Of a stretch of DNA of 32,266 nt, positions 1 to 8,432 are shown one piece after another. The stretch's first letter is position 1; the number at the start of each line of letters is the position of its first letter. The notes below the pieces were generated by a model that did not search any database, was not told the origin of the DNA, and saw only the letters and a program-made list of their open reading frames with translations. The position numbers were made by a program, and so were the translations under genes. Origin of the DNA: an uncultured Cyclobacteriaceae bacterium (GTDB lineage Bacteria > Bacteroidota > Bacteroidia > Cytophagales > Cyclobacteriaceae); NCBI GenBank assembly GCA_937958005.1, contig CALGOB010000195.1, forward strand, positions 1-32,266. The letters run 5' to 3'.

Positions 1-302
1 GCAATATAGGGCCAGTAGGTTTTCTTCACTTGGCTAAATATAGTCGGGCTCGAAGCCCGATTATATTTAAAGAAGACACCTTCGGTATAAAATATCGCCG
101 TTGGTTGCCCCACTTGGCTGTGGTATTGATCTATAAAAACACCCTTCTATCAACGGACATTATTTAAGCCGCATATCTGTGTTCAATTTTTATAGGTAAG
201 AGCTGTAGCCTGAGTTAAACAGACACCATAAAGGGCTGCAGGGTTATTATAACAGTCTCTTGTTTACCAGAAAGGTTTTCATCTATCAATCCACTTATTC
301 CT
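1..302 (-). other. Non-coding 3' flank of the IS110-family relic
   Basis: This stretch follows the transposase relic on the minus strand and holds no convincing ORF. It contains a strong hairpin at 36-68: arms AAATATA (36-42) and TATATTT (62-68), a G-T pair at 43/61, an inner 7-bp stem TCGGGCT/AGCCCGA and loop CGA. The 9-mer CACTTGGCT occurs twice in direct orientation (27-35 and 111-119). Some IS110-family members (the IS1111 group) carry their structured bridge RNA downstream of the transposase, so this could be the relic of such a region. That is inference: no element end or core was identified, and the window starts inside the region. Confidence 0.35.
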
Positions 303-1329
303 TTATTCAACAACCGAGCGGACATATTCCTGTTGGTTGAGTAATACAAACCTTATCCTGTTCAACATTTTCTTTGCTATCCTTATAATTGCTTCATTGG
401 GTTCCATTCTGCTACGGGGTTGGTTGTACTTTAAGGTCAGTGCGGGGTCATAGCGGATGGCTACCCAAGCTGACTCCACAATGGCCGACCTACAAGGCCC
501 TATTGGTCCTTTTTGTTATGCTTCCAGAGATCTCCTTTTCCCCAGATGAATGTGTCGAAGAGACCAGCTCAGAAAGGAAGGTCACCGCTACAATAAGCCC
601 GACACCTGGTATGCCCCTCAAGTATCCCAGGTCTTCGGCATATTGTGAATCTTTCTCCAATGAGCGCAATTGGCGGTTTACCTTTAAGAGTTTGCCCCTT
701 AAAAACCCTGCGGTCTCAATTGTTTCCCCAAGGACCATATTACCATATTGAGTAACCAAGGTTAGTTCCTTTAGCCAATTGGTAAACCTGCTTGACCAAT
801 ATTTTGAAGCCGTATTGAGTTCTTGGGGTATAGAAATCCCTTTTAAATAAAGCAACGGTTTAATCCTGTTCTTGTGCCTAAAGATCTCTTTCATTGTTGT
901 TTTTCTATACCTGACCAGGTCCCTTAATTCTTCCTGCTCCCTGCCCATGATATAAATCCCTGTCAATTCCCCGCTTTTCAGACCTTTTGCCAATTTTCGG
1001 CTGTCCCTTTTGTCCTCTTTTTGCTTCCTTTCCTTATCAGTGGTGGGAACATCTGCAGGATTGACCACTAGGTTAACAATATGGTTTTCCTCTAATTGGC
1101 GGTGTACACTAAAGCCACAAAAACCAGCTTCATACACTGAAAAATAACTGCCCCCAGGAAAATTCCTACGTAAATAGGCAGTCAGTAAATTGGCACTTGG
1201 GTCTTGTGAAAAGGATTTATAGATGACTTCACTAACTATAATTGTTATCGTCCAACTCTTCAAATGTACATCAATGCTCACATCAATGTTTGGTCCTTTG
1301 AAACTAATTGTTTTAACTTTCTTTTGCAT
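303..1329 (-). pseudogene. IS110-family transposase, broken (deletion and frameshift)
   Basis: The first part (1329 down to 490, 279 codons) encodes a DEDD RuvC-like N-terminal domain with likely catalytic residues D20 (IDVHLKSW), E67 (YEAG), D106 and D109 (DKRD), followed by the helix-hairpin-helix-like RGIPGVG motif of the Transposase_20 domain. Two lesions are visible. Near residues 255-259 the sequence jumps from TFLSEL to STHSSGEKE, skipping roughly 25-30 residues normally found there. An extra base at 492 then creates a TAG stop after KRTNRAL. Removing it restores 62 more codons, RSAIVESAWVAIRYDP through to a stop at 303-305, with the family's conserved MEPNEAIIRIAKKMLNRIRF stretch. IS110 recombinases move DNA using a bridge RNA; this copy should be inactive. 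The start ATG at 1327-1329 lies in a hairpin arm. Confidence 0.9.
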
Positions 1330-1394
1330 AAGCTTTATCTAGTCTGGAAAGAAATATTGACTAATCTCTAATTTACAGGTTTGAAAGCTTATGC
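1326..1394 (-). promoter_or_regulatory. Stem-loop sequestering the transposase start codon
   Basis: A perfect 11-bp inverted repeat, GCATAAGCTTT (1326-1336) and AAAGCTTATGC (1384-1394), flanks a 47-nt loop. The transposase ATG (minus strand, 1329-1327) sits inside one arm, so the leader transcript would fold and hide the start. Insertion sequences often limit their own transposase this way. It might alternatively be part of an upstream bridge-RNA region, as in the IS110 group proper. The fold is seen; the role is inferred. Confidence 0.5.
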
Positions 1395-1519
1395 TCCCTT
1401 TTACAAACATACAGCCTGAGAAGAGTAGTAACTGGACTTTTTTTCTGGGATTGGGATGATGTCACCACTTTCTACAGCAGGCATCTACCTAGGAAATCAG
1501 ATATTATCATTAATTAACT

Positions 1520-1675
1520 ATGACAAGAGAAGAACATTTAAAATTTTGCAAAACTTGTCTCAACCGTAAAACAGATATGCACAAAGGATTAGTGTGCGGA
1601 TTAACCAATGAGATAGCTGACTTTGAGGGGAGTTGTCAATCTTTTAACCCGAATAATTCAGGAAATAATTATTAG
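1520..1675 (+). CDS. Small Cys-rich protein (51 aa), C-terminus replaced by a repeat
   Basis: The ORF begins ATGACAAGAGAAGAA and ends TAG at 1673-1675. The protein starts MTREEHLKFCKTCLNRKTDM and has four cysteines at 10, 13, 26 and 39, an arrangement (CxxC plus two more) suggesting a small metal-binding knuckle. It resembles the short hypothetical proteins with an MTREEHLKFC start that are common in Bacteroidota, whose function is unknown to me. The last nine or so residues (NPNNSGNNY) and the stop codon come from repeat family C, which begins at 1646, so the native C-terminus seems to have been cut off by that repeat. All four cysteines are kept, so it may still work. It stands alone between the IS110 relic and the repeat. 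Confidence 0.65.
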   Translation: MTREEHLKFCKTCLNRKTDMHKGLVCGLTNEIADFEGSCQSFNPNNSGNNY

Positions 1676-1828
1676 AAAAGCTAAATAGTAGACCATCAAC
1701 GTAATCGATTCAGTAGAGTAAAACTGACATTCCTCAAATTTGGGCTATGTCAATTTTTAAGCCTTTCATCATAAAACTAAGTAAATCAATTACTTACTAC
1801 GAAAGGTCATGGTTTGTCATGAATAATG
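1646..1828 (+). repeat. Family C repeat, copy C1
   Basis: About 183 bp, closely similar over its length to 31719-31914 in the same orientation. It begins AACCCGAATAATT and ends near TCATGAATAAT. It lacks a short segment of about 13 nt present near the start of C2. Internal structure includes TGACAT...ATGTCA around a CAAATTTG palindrome, and the stem TAAGTAA/TTACTTA. Its first 30 nt supply the C-terminal codons of the small gene at 1520-1675. Confidence 0.8.
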
Positions 1829-1901
1829 CAGGTTAATAATGAAAGATAATTATTGTGTCTAAAATTTAACTATCACTGATATTTATGCTGCATATCCTAT
1901 A

Positions 1902-1939
1902 AAAAAAGCTCAGGTTAATTAAATAACCTGAGCTTTTTT
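1902..1939 (-). terminator. Rho-independent terminator of the S8 protease gene
   Basis: A perfect 16-bp stem, AAAAAAGCTCAGGTTA (1902-1917) and TAACCTGAGCTTTTTT (1924-1939), encloses a 6-nt loop. Read on the minus strand it ends in a T-tract about 20 bp after the protease stop codon. The A/T flanks make it usable in both directions. Confidence 0.85.
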
Positions 1940-1959
1940 AACTTCACTTTGCTGGAAAT

Positions 1960-4900
1960 TTATTTTTTGGTAAACTTAATTGTATGTCTATCAGTATCAG
2001 AAATTAACTGTATCAAATATGCTCCATTTGCTATGTTACTTATGTCTATTTGATTTCCTTCTATTGATCCTTTGTGAACTTCTCTTCCTGACATGCTGAT
2101 GATGTTAAAATTAACATTATCTCTAGAAGAATTTACCTGAAGTACATTGCCTGTCGCTGGATTTGGATAAATGCTAATTTCAAATGGGCCACCAAAAGCT
2201 TCATTAGTGATTGCATAAGCATTAATAGATGTTTGAGAACAACTTCCTAAGTTAGTCCAATCTGAACCATTTCTTTCATAAAGGTCTCCTTCGAAAGTAA
2301 CTCTATCTCCAGTGTTGTAGGTTTGACCACTTACAAACTCTTCTACACCATCACAAATACTAGTAGGTGTAGATGAATCACTTAACGATATATCGTCTAT
2401 AGCAATGTCTCCCTGCCATGTATCTCCTGATATTGTATTGAACCTTAGTTGAACACTACCTCCTGCATAAGATGATAAATCAATAGTAGCAGATTCCCAA
2501 GAATTACCCTGATTTCCTGATCTTGTCCAAACGCTTGTCCAGGTAGAACCGTTATTAGCACTTGCTTCTACGGTCAAACTTCCCATATTAGCAGCACCGA
2601 ACATGTGATATTTGAAGCCGAAGAAAGCACTATTTTGTCCGCTCAAATCAAAACAAGGAGAATTAAGAATTGCTTGTTTAGATGGGAAACCAGTACCATT
2701 TCCTGAAACCTCCACGAATAAATAATATGTACCTTCTGTGGCGCTACTAGGTCCTGTATTGTTAGATGGAGTGCCACTTGCATCAGCCTCCCAATTTAAA
2801 TCATCCCCAGTTGCATTAGTCCATGCACCTAAAGTATTCTCAAATCCTTCTGAATAAGGAAATGAGCTAATTCCACTCACACATCCTGAAGGAGGAGGAG
2901 AAGTAGAGCCACTTGTGATCGCTAAATTATCAATTGCAATATCACCTTGCCAAGAATTTCCAGATACACCGTTAAACCTAAGTATGATTGAGCTTCCCGC
3001 ATAAGCATTCAAATTAATATTAGCACTGTTCCAACTAGCCCCCTGATCTCCTGACTCATTCCAAATACTAGTCCAAGAACCTCCATTGTCGCTACTTACT
3101 TCTAAAGCTACTGACCCAACAGCGTTTCCGGTCATTTGATAATCGAAAGTGATACTAGCTGCTGATTGTCCACTTAAATCAATGCATGATGAATTTAAGA
3201 TTGCTCTTTTGTTAGGGAAACCAGTACCGTCCCCAGACACTTCCATATAGATGTAATAAGTTCCATCATTTGCACCAGCAGGGCCTGTACTATTTGATGG
3301 TGTTCCTCCTGAGTTAATCGTCCAGTTAATGTCATCTGCACTTGACTGAGACCAAATTCCCAAGGTGTTCTCAAAACTCTCCGCGTATGGGAAAGAAGAA
3401 ATTCCTCCACTACAAACTGTAGATCCAGTTGTAAATGATGTTGAAGAAGAATAGGAAGAAGTAGTACCATCTGGACAAATGCTTCTTACTTGCGCTTCAT
3501 ATTGTGTGTTTCCTGCTAAACCAGAGAGGTTTGTAGAGGTTCCTGAAGCAGCAAGGGTAGTCCAATTAGAAGTTCCTGCTGCTCTATACCTTAGTTGATA
3601 AGTAGTGCCTGATACACTGTTCCATCCCAAGCTAGCTGAAGTGGTGCCTACTGTTGATGCTCCTAAACCTGTTGGTGTAGTTGCGTTACAAGCAACAGTT
3701 GCACCTGTAAGACCTGTTACAATCAACGAGAAATCTTGACTTCCAGTAGCTAAGGTACCTTTATGTGTAACAGTGATCGTATAAGATCCACTAGCATTAT
3801 TAATATCTACTCTTTCAAAAGGATCTACCACGTTGTTTCCTCTAGTATTTGAATTTAACCCAGTCAACAAATATGGTTCAAAGGTGCTTCCTCCTTGTGT
3901 AACCCTGATATCAAGGTCATTCACTAAAACAGGTGTTGTAATATTTGCCGTGCCAGGATTTATAGTTCCTGCAAGGTCTGTCCATGAAATGGAAGCAAAT
4001 AATGGACTGCTTCCATCTGAGTTCACAGTAATGGTGTAAGATTGTCCTGAAGAAAGTGTCAGTTCGTTTAGGATAGACTGACCTCCATTTTGTGTAATTG
4101 CCTGTCCAGCGGCTCTACCATTCAGCAAGCCCCAACCATAAATTGCATCAGGACCACTAATTCCTGCATCATCAGCAGTATGAAGTGCAAGTCCTTTTAG
4201 GGTGGCAGCTTTCATGAAGTTACCATTTACATTATTATAATGCTGCTGAAGAAGTAACAAAGTTCCACTTACATTAGGAGAGGCCATTGAAGTACCCGAG
4301 ATTGAATTATAGGCGACATCACTGTTGTCATAAGTAGAAAACAAATTAGTCCCATTACCAGTAATATCTGGCTTAATTCTTAAATCATCTGTAGGCCCTT
4401 CACTACTGCTGCTATTAATACTCACACTATTAAATGTTCCGTCATTGTTTATGCTGGCATCTTGTCCATTAGCAACAACCATACTGTTTTTAGCAGTTGA
4501 ATGACCTGTTAATTTATCAAAAGATGAATTTCCATTTAGTGGTTGGGCATTAGAACTGTTGTTATTGCCATCATTACCAGCCGCTACTACCATAAGATAA
4601 AACGGAGAATTGTACATTAAATCATCCCAGTCACGTGAATCCTCAATATAAGCACCAAACCACCAGTCAGGTACTTGATCCGCCCTAAAACCATATGAAT
4701 GATTGGATATCAACATTCCGTTTGAAGCTTCGGCTGCAGCTTCTGCTAAGTCATTATCCCATACATGGGTTTTGGCTCTTGCTTGCGGGGCCATTCCTTT
4801 TGCCCTTGAATCTACCCCAGAGGCTAGAATAGTACCTGTTACATGCTGTGCATGAAAGCTATTGCCATTTAAAGCGGTGTTGCCGTCATTGTGTGACACA

Positions 4901-5352
4901 CGGTTATTTCCACCGGGTCCATCAAATTCTTGGTGAGTAAGTCTTGTTGGTCCTCCGTCCCAAACGTGGGCGGTCATGTTTTGACCATCTAAATTTAACC
5001 CAAGATTTCCACCTGTATTTAAGTGGTTGGCACGTGTTGACCTTGCCGCAGCTACATTATAAATCGTGTAATATACTGGACTGCCGTCTGAGGCTACTCT
5101 AATTAATTCATCATAAGAACCATCTGAATTAGCCTTGAATACTTCCCAGCCATTTGCGTTAGCCATTTGAACGGCTTTTTGCTTATCTGCAAAGGCTCTT
5201 TTTTGGAATTCTTTTTGTAATGATGAAAGCTTGTTCTTGTCGTAATTATTGGTGATTACTCTTTTCTGCGAATCTGTTTGAGCTAGTGCAGTAGCAAAAG
5301 AGGCGAAAAGAATAACGAGCGCCAATCCAAGGCGCTTGATACTTGTATTCAT
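1960..5352 (-). CDS. Secreted S8 (subtilisin/KP-43-like) protease with FN3, two MAM-like repeats and T9SS tail
   Basis: This 1130-residue exported serine protease has an N-terminal signal peptide (about 1-25, cleavage after TALA-Q), a short pro-region, and an S8 catalytic domain around 120-420. The triad is D132 (HVWDGG), H167 (SFHAQHV) and S355 (GTSMASP), with oxyanion Asn N260 (VAAGN). A beta-sandwich like that of KP-43 proteases follows (about 425-550). Then come a fibronectin type III domain (about 555-642), two tandem MAM/jelly-roll-like repeats (about 647-813 and 824-992) each ending in WQGDIAID, a short CBM5/12-like segment (about 1000-1038), and a type A T9SS sorting domain from about 1058 (IYPNPATGN to IKFTKK). 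It should cross the inner membrane by Sec and the outer membrane by the type IX system, to be released or anchored at the surface. It is transcribed alone and has a strong terminator. Confidence 0.95.
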   Translation of the reverse strand: MNTSIKRLGLALVILFASFATALAQTDSQKRVITNNYDKNKLSSLQKEFQKRAFADKQKAVQMANANGWEVFKANSDGSYDELIRVASDGSPVYYTIYNVAAARSTRANHLNTGGNLGLNLDGQNMTAHVWDGGPTRLTHQEFDGPGGNNRVSHNDGNTALNGNSFHAQHVTGTILASGVDSRAKGMAPQARAKTHVWDNDLAEAAAEASNGMLISNHSYGFRADQVPDWWFGAYIEDSRDWDDLMYNSPFYLMVVAAGNDGNNNSSNAQPLNGNSSFDKLTGHSTAKNSMVVANGQDASINNDGTFNSVSINSSSSEGPTDDLRIKPDITGNGTNLFSTYDNSDVAYNSISGTSMASPNVSGTLLLLQQHYNNVNGNFMKAATLKGLALHTADDAGISGPDAIYGWGLLNGRAAGQAITQNGGQSILNELTLSSGQSYTITVNSDGSSPLFASISWTDLAGTINPGTANITTPVLVNDLDIRVTQGGSTFEPYLLTGLNSNTRGNNVVDPFERVDINNASGSYTITVTHKGTLATGSQDFSLIVTGLTGATVACNATTPTGLGASTVGTTSASLGWNSVSGTTYQLRYRAAGTSNWTTLAASGTSTNLSGLAGNTQYEAQVRSICPDGTTSSYSSSTSFTTGSTVCSGGISSFPYAESFENTLGIWSQSSADDINWTINSGGTPSNSTGPAGANDGTYYIYMEVSGDGTGFPNKRAILNSSCIDLSGQSAASITFDYQMTGNAVGSVALEVSSDNGGSWTSIWNESGDQGASWNSANINLNAYAGSSIILRFNGVSGNSWQGDIAIDNLAITSGSTSPPPSGCVSGISSFPYSEGFENTLGAWTNATGDDLNWEADASGTPSNNTGPSSATEGTYYLFVEVSGNGTGFPSKQAILNSPCFDLSGQNSAFFGFKYHMFGAANMGSLTVEASANNGSTWTSVWTRSGNQGNSWESATIDLSSYAGGSVQLRFNTISGDTWQGDIAIDDISLSDSSTPTSICDGVEEFVSGQTYNTGDRVTFEGDLYERNGSDWTNLGSCSQTSINAYAITNEAFGGPFEISIYPNPATGNVLQVNSSRDNVNFNIISMSGREVHKGSIEGNQIDISNIANGAYLIQLISDTDRHTIKFTKK

Positions 5353-5560
5353 AGTAAGATTATTTAGGTTAGCAATAAAAATGTGTTCACAAATATCCTC
5401 AATTTTCTCGCTTTAATAACTACGGATGTATTTATTTTTTTAAAAATTAAAACATTATGCTTATTAATTAGTTAACACAATATTTTTGATGGTTTTATGA
5501 TAAAATACAATATTTCCTGTGGGCGCAAAATTAAAAGAGATGTCATTTTTCTGACAAATT

Positions 5561-5631
5561 AGAATTTAAGCAGCTATCTAACTGCCATTTATGATTTTCT
5601 CTTAAAAGTCTAATGCATTATTCGGGTTAAA
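5561..5631 (+). repeat. Family B repeat, partial copy B1 (right end)
   Basis: It carries the family B core TTTTCTCTTAAAAGTCTAA and the right terminus ending ATTCGGGTT. The left half with the opposite inverted repeat is absent. Instead it shares the run AGAATTTAAGCA plus TATCTAA with the rearranged copy at 22883-22952, so these two form a subfamily. It ends 13 bp before family A copy A1. Confidence 0.75.
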
Positions 5632-5644
5632 TCAACCTTAGGTA

Positions 5645-5755
5645 AAATGAACCAACCTCGACCCAAGGGTACGGGGTATCTATGGGCAATAATTTAATGA
5701 TCGACTCAAGTCGGGGCGCCCGGCCAGGGGAATTAATATCCCTTAGGGATTAAAA
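5645..5755 (+). repeat. Family A structured repeat, copy A1
   Basis: About 111 bp, starting AAATGAACCAACC and ending GGGATTAAA. Hairpin 1 pairs CCTCG with CGGGG around ACCC/GGGT (one T-G pair). Hairpin 2 is shortened to GACT/AGTC. Hairpin 3 is ATCCC/GGGAT. It carries an extra GC-rich piece (GGCGCCCGGCCAGG) after hairpin 2, similar in place to the extra piece in A3. The rest of the 5353-5967 gap shows nothing else I can support. Confidence 0.85.
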
Positions 5756-5967
5756 GATGGTGATTGTTTGGTAATTATCTGTGAAAAGGAATGAACGTTA
5801 ACATAATTTGAAAAGAAGTTATAGAAAATTGGATTGATTAACGGATTATGTTATCAACACATCTCAATAAGTAGGGTTTCCACACTATGTTCAGAAATAG
5901 CAAGAAGTTTCCTACTGTTTTTTTTGGATAGAGTAAATTGAGACCTGGTATAAATCAATATACGGTT

Positions 5968-6318
5968 TTAAGAGAGCTCTTTTTTAATTGCCTCTACATT
6001 TTTCTTTGAATTCCCAATAAAAATACGATCATTAATTAGGAAGACTGGCCGTTTAAGGAAAGTATATTCCTCTAATATGTATTTTTTATAATCGCTTTCA
6101 TTCAAGGTCATTTCATTAAGTCCCATAGACCTATATTTCATTGCTTTTTTACTAAAAAGTGATTCGTAACTTCCAGCTAATACGTGCATTTCACTTAACT
6201 GTTCTTCAGTTATTGATTCATTTTTGATGTCCTGCTGAGTAAATTCATCATTGACTCCTACTTCCTTTAAAATGCGTTGACAAGTACTGCAAGTAGATAA
6301 GTGGTACACTTTTTTCAT
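5968..6318 (-). CDS. ArsC/Spx-family thioredoxin-fold protein
   Basis: At 116 residues this is the usual length for ArsC/Spx/YffB-type proteins. The N-terminal motif STCSTCQ gives C10 and C13 (CxxC), the redox position of the family. The C-terminal part FLKRPVFLINDRIFIGNSKK matches the family's LxRPxx...IG pattern. Thioredoxin-fold ArsC relatives act as glutaredoxin-linked arsenate reductases or, as in Spx, as RNA-polymerase-binding regulators. No arsenic genes lie nearby, so an arsenate role is not supported and a stress-related redox function is equally possible. It is apparently monocistronic, starting with ATG at 6318. I am confident of the family but not of the activity. Confidence 0.85.
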   Translation of the reverse strand: MKKVYHLSTCSTCQRILKEVGVNDEFTQQDIKNESITEEQLSEMHVLAGSYESLFSKKAMKYRSMGLNEMTLNESDYKKYILEEYTFLKRPVFLINDRIFIGNSKKNVEAIKKELS

Positions 6319-6450
6319 TTATTCTCTAACATTTTTAGTTCTGCTAAAATAGATGATTCTTTCTGAAATGAATTGTTTTGAGTATTAAATTTGGTTTTGA
6401 TAGTGCTATATGAAAGTTAACTAATAGACATTATCACAGTTGGTTTTTTA

Positions 6451-6591
6451 TAGTCCTACTTTGTCATCTTAGACAAAAGTAGATACTTCATGCCTTTGGC
6501 TGTGTCTTCACAGCCAACCTTTACAATCTGCCAAGGTGGCAAGGCCTGGAAACAGGTTGGGGTATTTTAGTAAGGTGACAAAGTAGGAATA
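6451..6591. mobile_element. 141-bp inverted-repeat element with internal hairpins (family D, single copy)
   Basis: Its terminal inverted repeats are 21 bp and match at 19 positions: TAGTCCTACTTTGTCATCTTA (left, 6451-6471) and the reverse complement of 6571-6591. Inside lie a perfect hairpin TTGGCTGTG-TCTT-CACAGCCAA (6496-6517), a CCTG-GAAA-CAGG hairpin with a GNRA-type loop (6545-6556), and CCAACCT/AGGTTGG (6514-6520 with 6554-6560), which would compete with or enclose these. It has no ORF. It looks like a MITE or a structured RNA element, and no second copy is in the window. It fills most of the 6319-6776 gap. Confidence 0.6.
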
Positions 6592-6776
6592 GATAAAACT
6601 CCTTCTGAATTTCACTTTTTTGAGCCTTTCAAAGTAATTATGAATTACTAATTATTTGTTGATAAACTTGAGTAAAAAGGCAACAAAGCAATCATAATAC
6701 CGTGATAAACTCTGATTATCAAAAACACATCACAAATTCTTGATACTTTTTGAGATCATCAACTCTCATTGAATGC

Positions 6777-7685
6777 TTAATGTTTATGAATTACTTGTTT
6801 CTCAATGAATTTGAAAAGCCGCTCTTTATAGGCTTTGCCACCAGTTTCAAATAACCCCCAATGTTCGCCCCCTTCTACAATAATCAATTCTTTTTCAGGT
6901 GAAGCGAGTGATTCATAAAGTGCTTTGCCGTAATCAACTGATATGTTTTGGTCAGCACTACCATGGGTAATCAAAACAGGTTGTTTGATGTTTTTAACAG
7001 ATTCAATAGGCTTAACTTTTTCAGGATCAAAAGCAGCTATTTTGGCAGCTTGTTCAAGTGAATAATCAGTCAGCGCTTTGATTCCAAATCCACCCATAAA
7101 TCGTTTCTGATAATCGATAACTATTTGATCTAATTCAGTGAATGTACTTTCTATGATTCCAAATTGGATCCTCTGGTCTATTGCCAAGGTTTGAAGAGCA
7201 ACAGCGCCACCTAATGAATTTCCCCAAACCCCAATGGGTATAGAGTCAGGGCCTGCCAATTGTTTTTCCTCGACGTAGTCCACAATTTTTGAGATATCTC
7301 CTTTTTCATAGAAGCCATAAGTACAAAATTGCCCACCACTTTTACCGTGCGCTCTCAAGTCAAATAAAATAGACTCATAGCCCTGTTTACTTAGATTAGC
7401 AGATAGGCCTACCATGTGCTCCTTGCACCCGCCTATCCCGTGAATAAGGATGATGGTAGCTTTTTTAATTCCTTTTGCTTTTACATGATAGCCCTGCAGT
7501 TTGATAGAGTCATTAGTCGTTATTTTAACATGATCCCAGTTAAGACTATAATCATTGAGGTCAATTGGCTCACTTAAACGTTGGGGTGAAATGATCATAT
7601 AAGGAGCAACATGCGTCAAAAGATACCAGACGAGGATGCCCAGTAAAGTGACAGTGATTAAAGTGAAATTCAAGAATTTGTTCAT
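6777..7685 (-). CDS. Membrane-anchored alpha/beta hydrolase
   Basis: The 302-residue protein begins with one hydrophobic segment (about 5-25), a membrane anchor or uncleaved signal. The alpha/beta-hydrolase core follows: HGIGG oxyanion-hole region (82-86), the RAHGKSGG strand-loop (111-118), nucleophile S157 in GNSLGG, acid D245 (HGSADQ) and base H275 (GGEHWG). The layout matches the YqkD/BEM46-like group of serine hydrolases, commonly annotated as alpha/beta hydrolase or prolyl-oligopeptidase-like; the substrate cannot be predicted. It probably faces the periplasm or the outer side of the inner membrane. It is preceded upstream by family B copy B2, whose insertion left about 134 bp before the start codon, so transcription may have been affected. 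Confidence 0.9.
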   Translation of the reverse strand: MNKFLNFTLITVTLLGILVWYLLTHVAPYMIISPQRLSEPIDLNDYSLNWDHVKITTNDSIKLQGYHVKAKGIKKATIILIHGIGGCKEHMVGLSANLSKQGYESILFDLRAHGKSGGQFCTYGFYEKGDISKIVDYVEEKQLAGPDSIPIGVWGNSLGGAVALQTLAIDQRIQFGIIESTFTELDQIVIDYQKRFMGGFGIKALTDYSLEQAAKIAAFDPEKVKPIESVKNIKQPVLITHGSADQNISVDYGKALYESLASPEKELIIVEGGEHWGLFETGGKAYKERLFKFIEKQVIHKH

Positions 7686-7819
7686 ATGGATTCTAAGAGG
7701 ATGTTTTTGATTATGAATGAAAATTGATACGGTAGAGCGCTAATAGGCCATTCTTGTTTACGTTTTTTTGTGAGATTGTTTGCCCCCTTAATTATAACCT
7801 TAAATCCGCAGATTTTTTT

Positions 7820-7913
7820 TAACCCGAATGATGCAATAGAAATTTGACGCAAACCATAACTAACAGCCATTTATGATTTTCTCTTAAAAGTCTAATGCAT
7901 CATTCGGGTTTAA
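7820..7913 (+). mobile_element. Family B MITE-like element, full copy B2
   Basis: About 94 bp with perfect 15-bp terminal inverted repeats: AACCCGAATGATGCA (7821-7835) and TGCATCATTCGGGTT (7897-7911). It has no coding capacity and shows the internal core TTTTCTCTTAAAAGTCTAA. The flanking TT/TAA suggests an AT-rich target, but a clean target duplication is not obvious. It lies between the divergent hydrolase and accD genes. Confidence 0.8.
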
Positions 7914-8371
7914 GTTCAGGTTCAAATCATCTCGTAGGAAGTTTATTAATAAATTTCATTACAATTGATATTCACTCTATGGATTGAAAGTGATTTATCT
8001 GAGAATATATGATTCTACCTTGTATCTAAAGATTTTGACCCATTTTGGGAAAACACTTGCGGATTTAATGCCTGAATTACAAATAATGGAGACTAAAAAA
8101 AGCACTAATCCCTTAAGAAGACTTCCTTGATAATGAGTAAATAACGATACTCTTTTGGGAAATTTTTGTACCCTTAAGAAATGAAAGGCCTTTTAAAACA
8201 GCATGAACTCCAGTTTAAAATGAGTCTTTGATTGAAGAATTTTTTCAAATCTATTTCATCTTTTTTTAAAAGATTGATGGCATACTTGTTATCTAGAATC
8301 GGTCAGATACCCAGATTTTTTTCCTTTTAATTCTGACTGAGTTAAATAAAATAAGTATGTAGATGCACCTA
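7914..8371. other. Upstream region of accD, nothing recognised
   Basis: AT-rich intergenic DNA with no ORF that looks coding and no strong hairpin. Nothing can be assigned here apart from the promoter and inverted repeat just downstream. Confidence 0.5.
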
Positions 8372-8405
8372 TTTGTAGACTATCTCAATAAATATAATAT
8401 CTTTG
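8372..8405 (+). promoter_or_regulatory. Predicted accD promoter (Bacteroidota type)
   Basis: The -33 box TTTG (8372-8375) and -7 box TATCTTTG (8398-8405, fits TAnnTTTG) are separated by 22 bp. The -7 box ends 27 bp before the accD ATG. The nqrF promoter has the same boxes and the same spacer. Confidence 0.7.
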
Positions 8406-8424
8406 TTTCCTCTTTTAAACAAAG
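8401..8424 (+). promoter_or_regulatory. 8-bp inverted repeat at the accD transcription start
   Basis: CTTTGTTT (8401-8408) and AAACAAAG (8417-8424) are perfect inverted arms around 8 nt. They overlap the -7 box and run into the short leader. This could be an operator or a leader hairpin; the role is inferred from position only. Confidence 0.35.
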
Positions 8425-8432
8425 AATAAAGC

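Noticed and set aside
389-751. 120-codon plus-strand ORF
   Set aside because: It lies antisense to the IS110 transposase relic and has no motif of its own.
3195-3470. 91-codon minus-strand ORF inside the protease
   Set aside because: It is in another frame of the protease repeats, with no independent evidence.
7682-7870. 62-codon minus-strand ORF upstream of the hydrolase
   Set aside because: Half of it is repeat B2 sequence and the rest is unlike a protein; it also overlaps the start of a well-supported gene.
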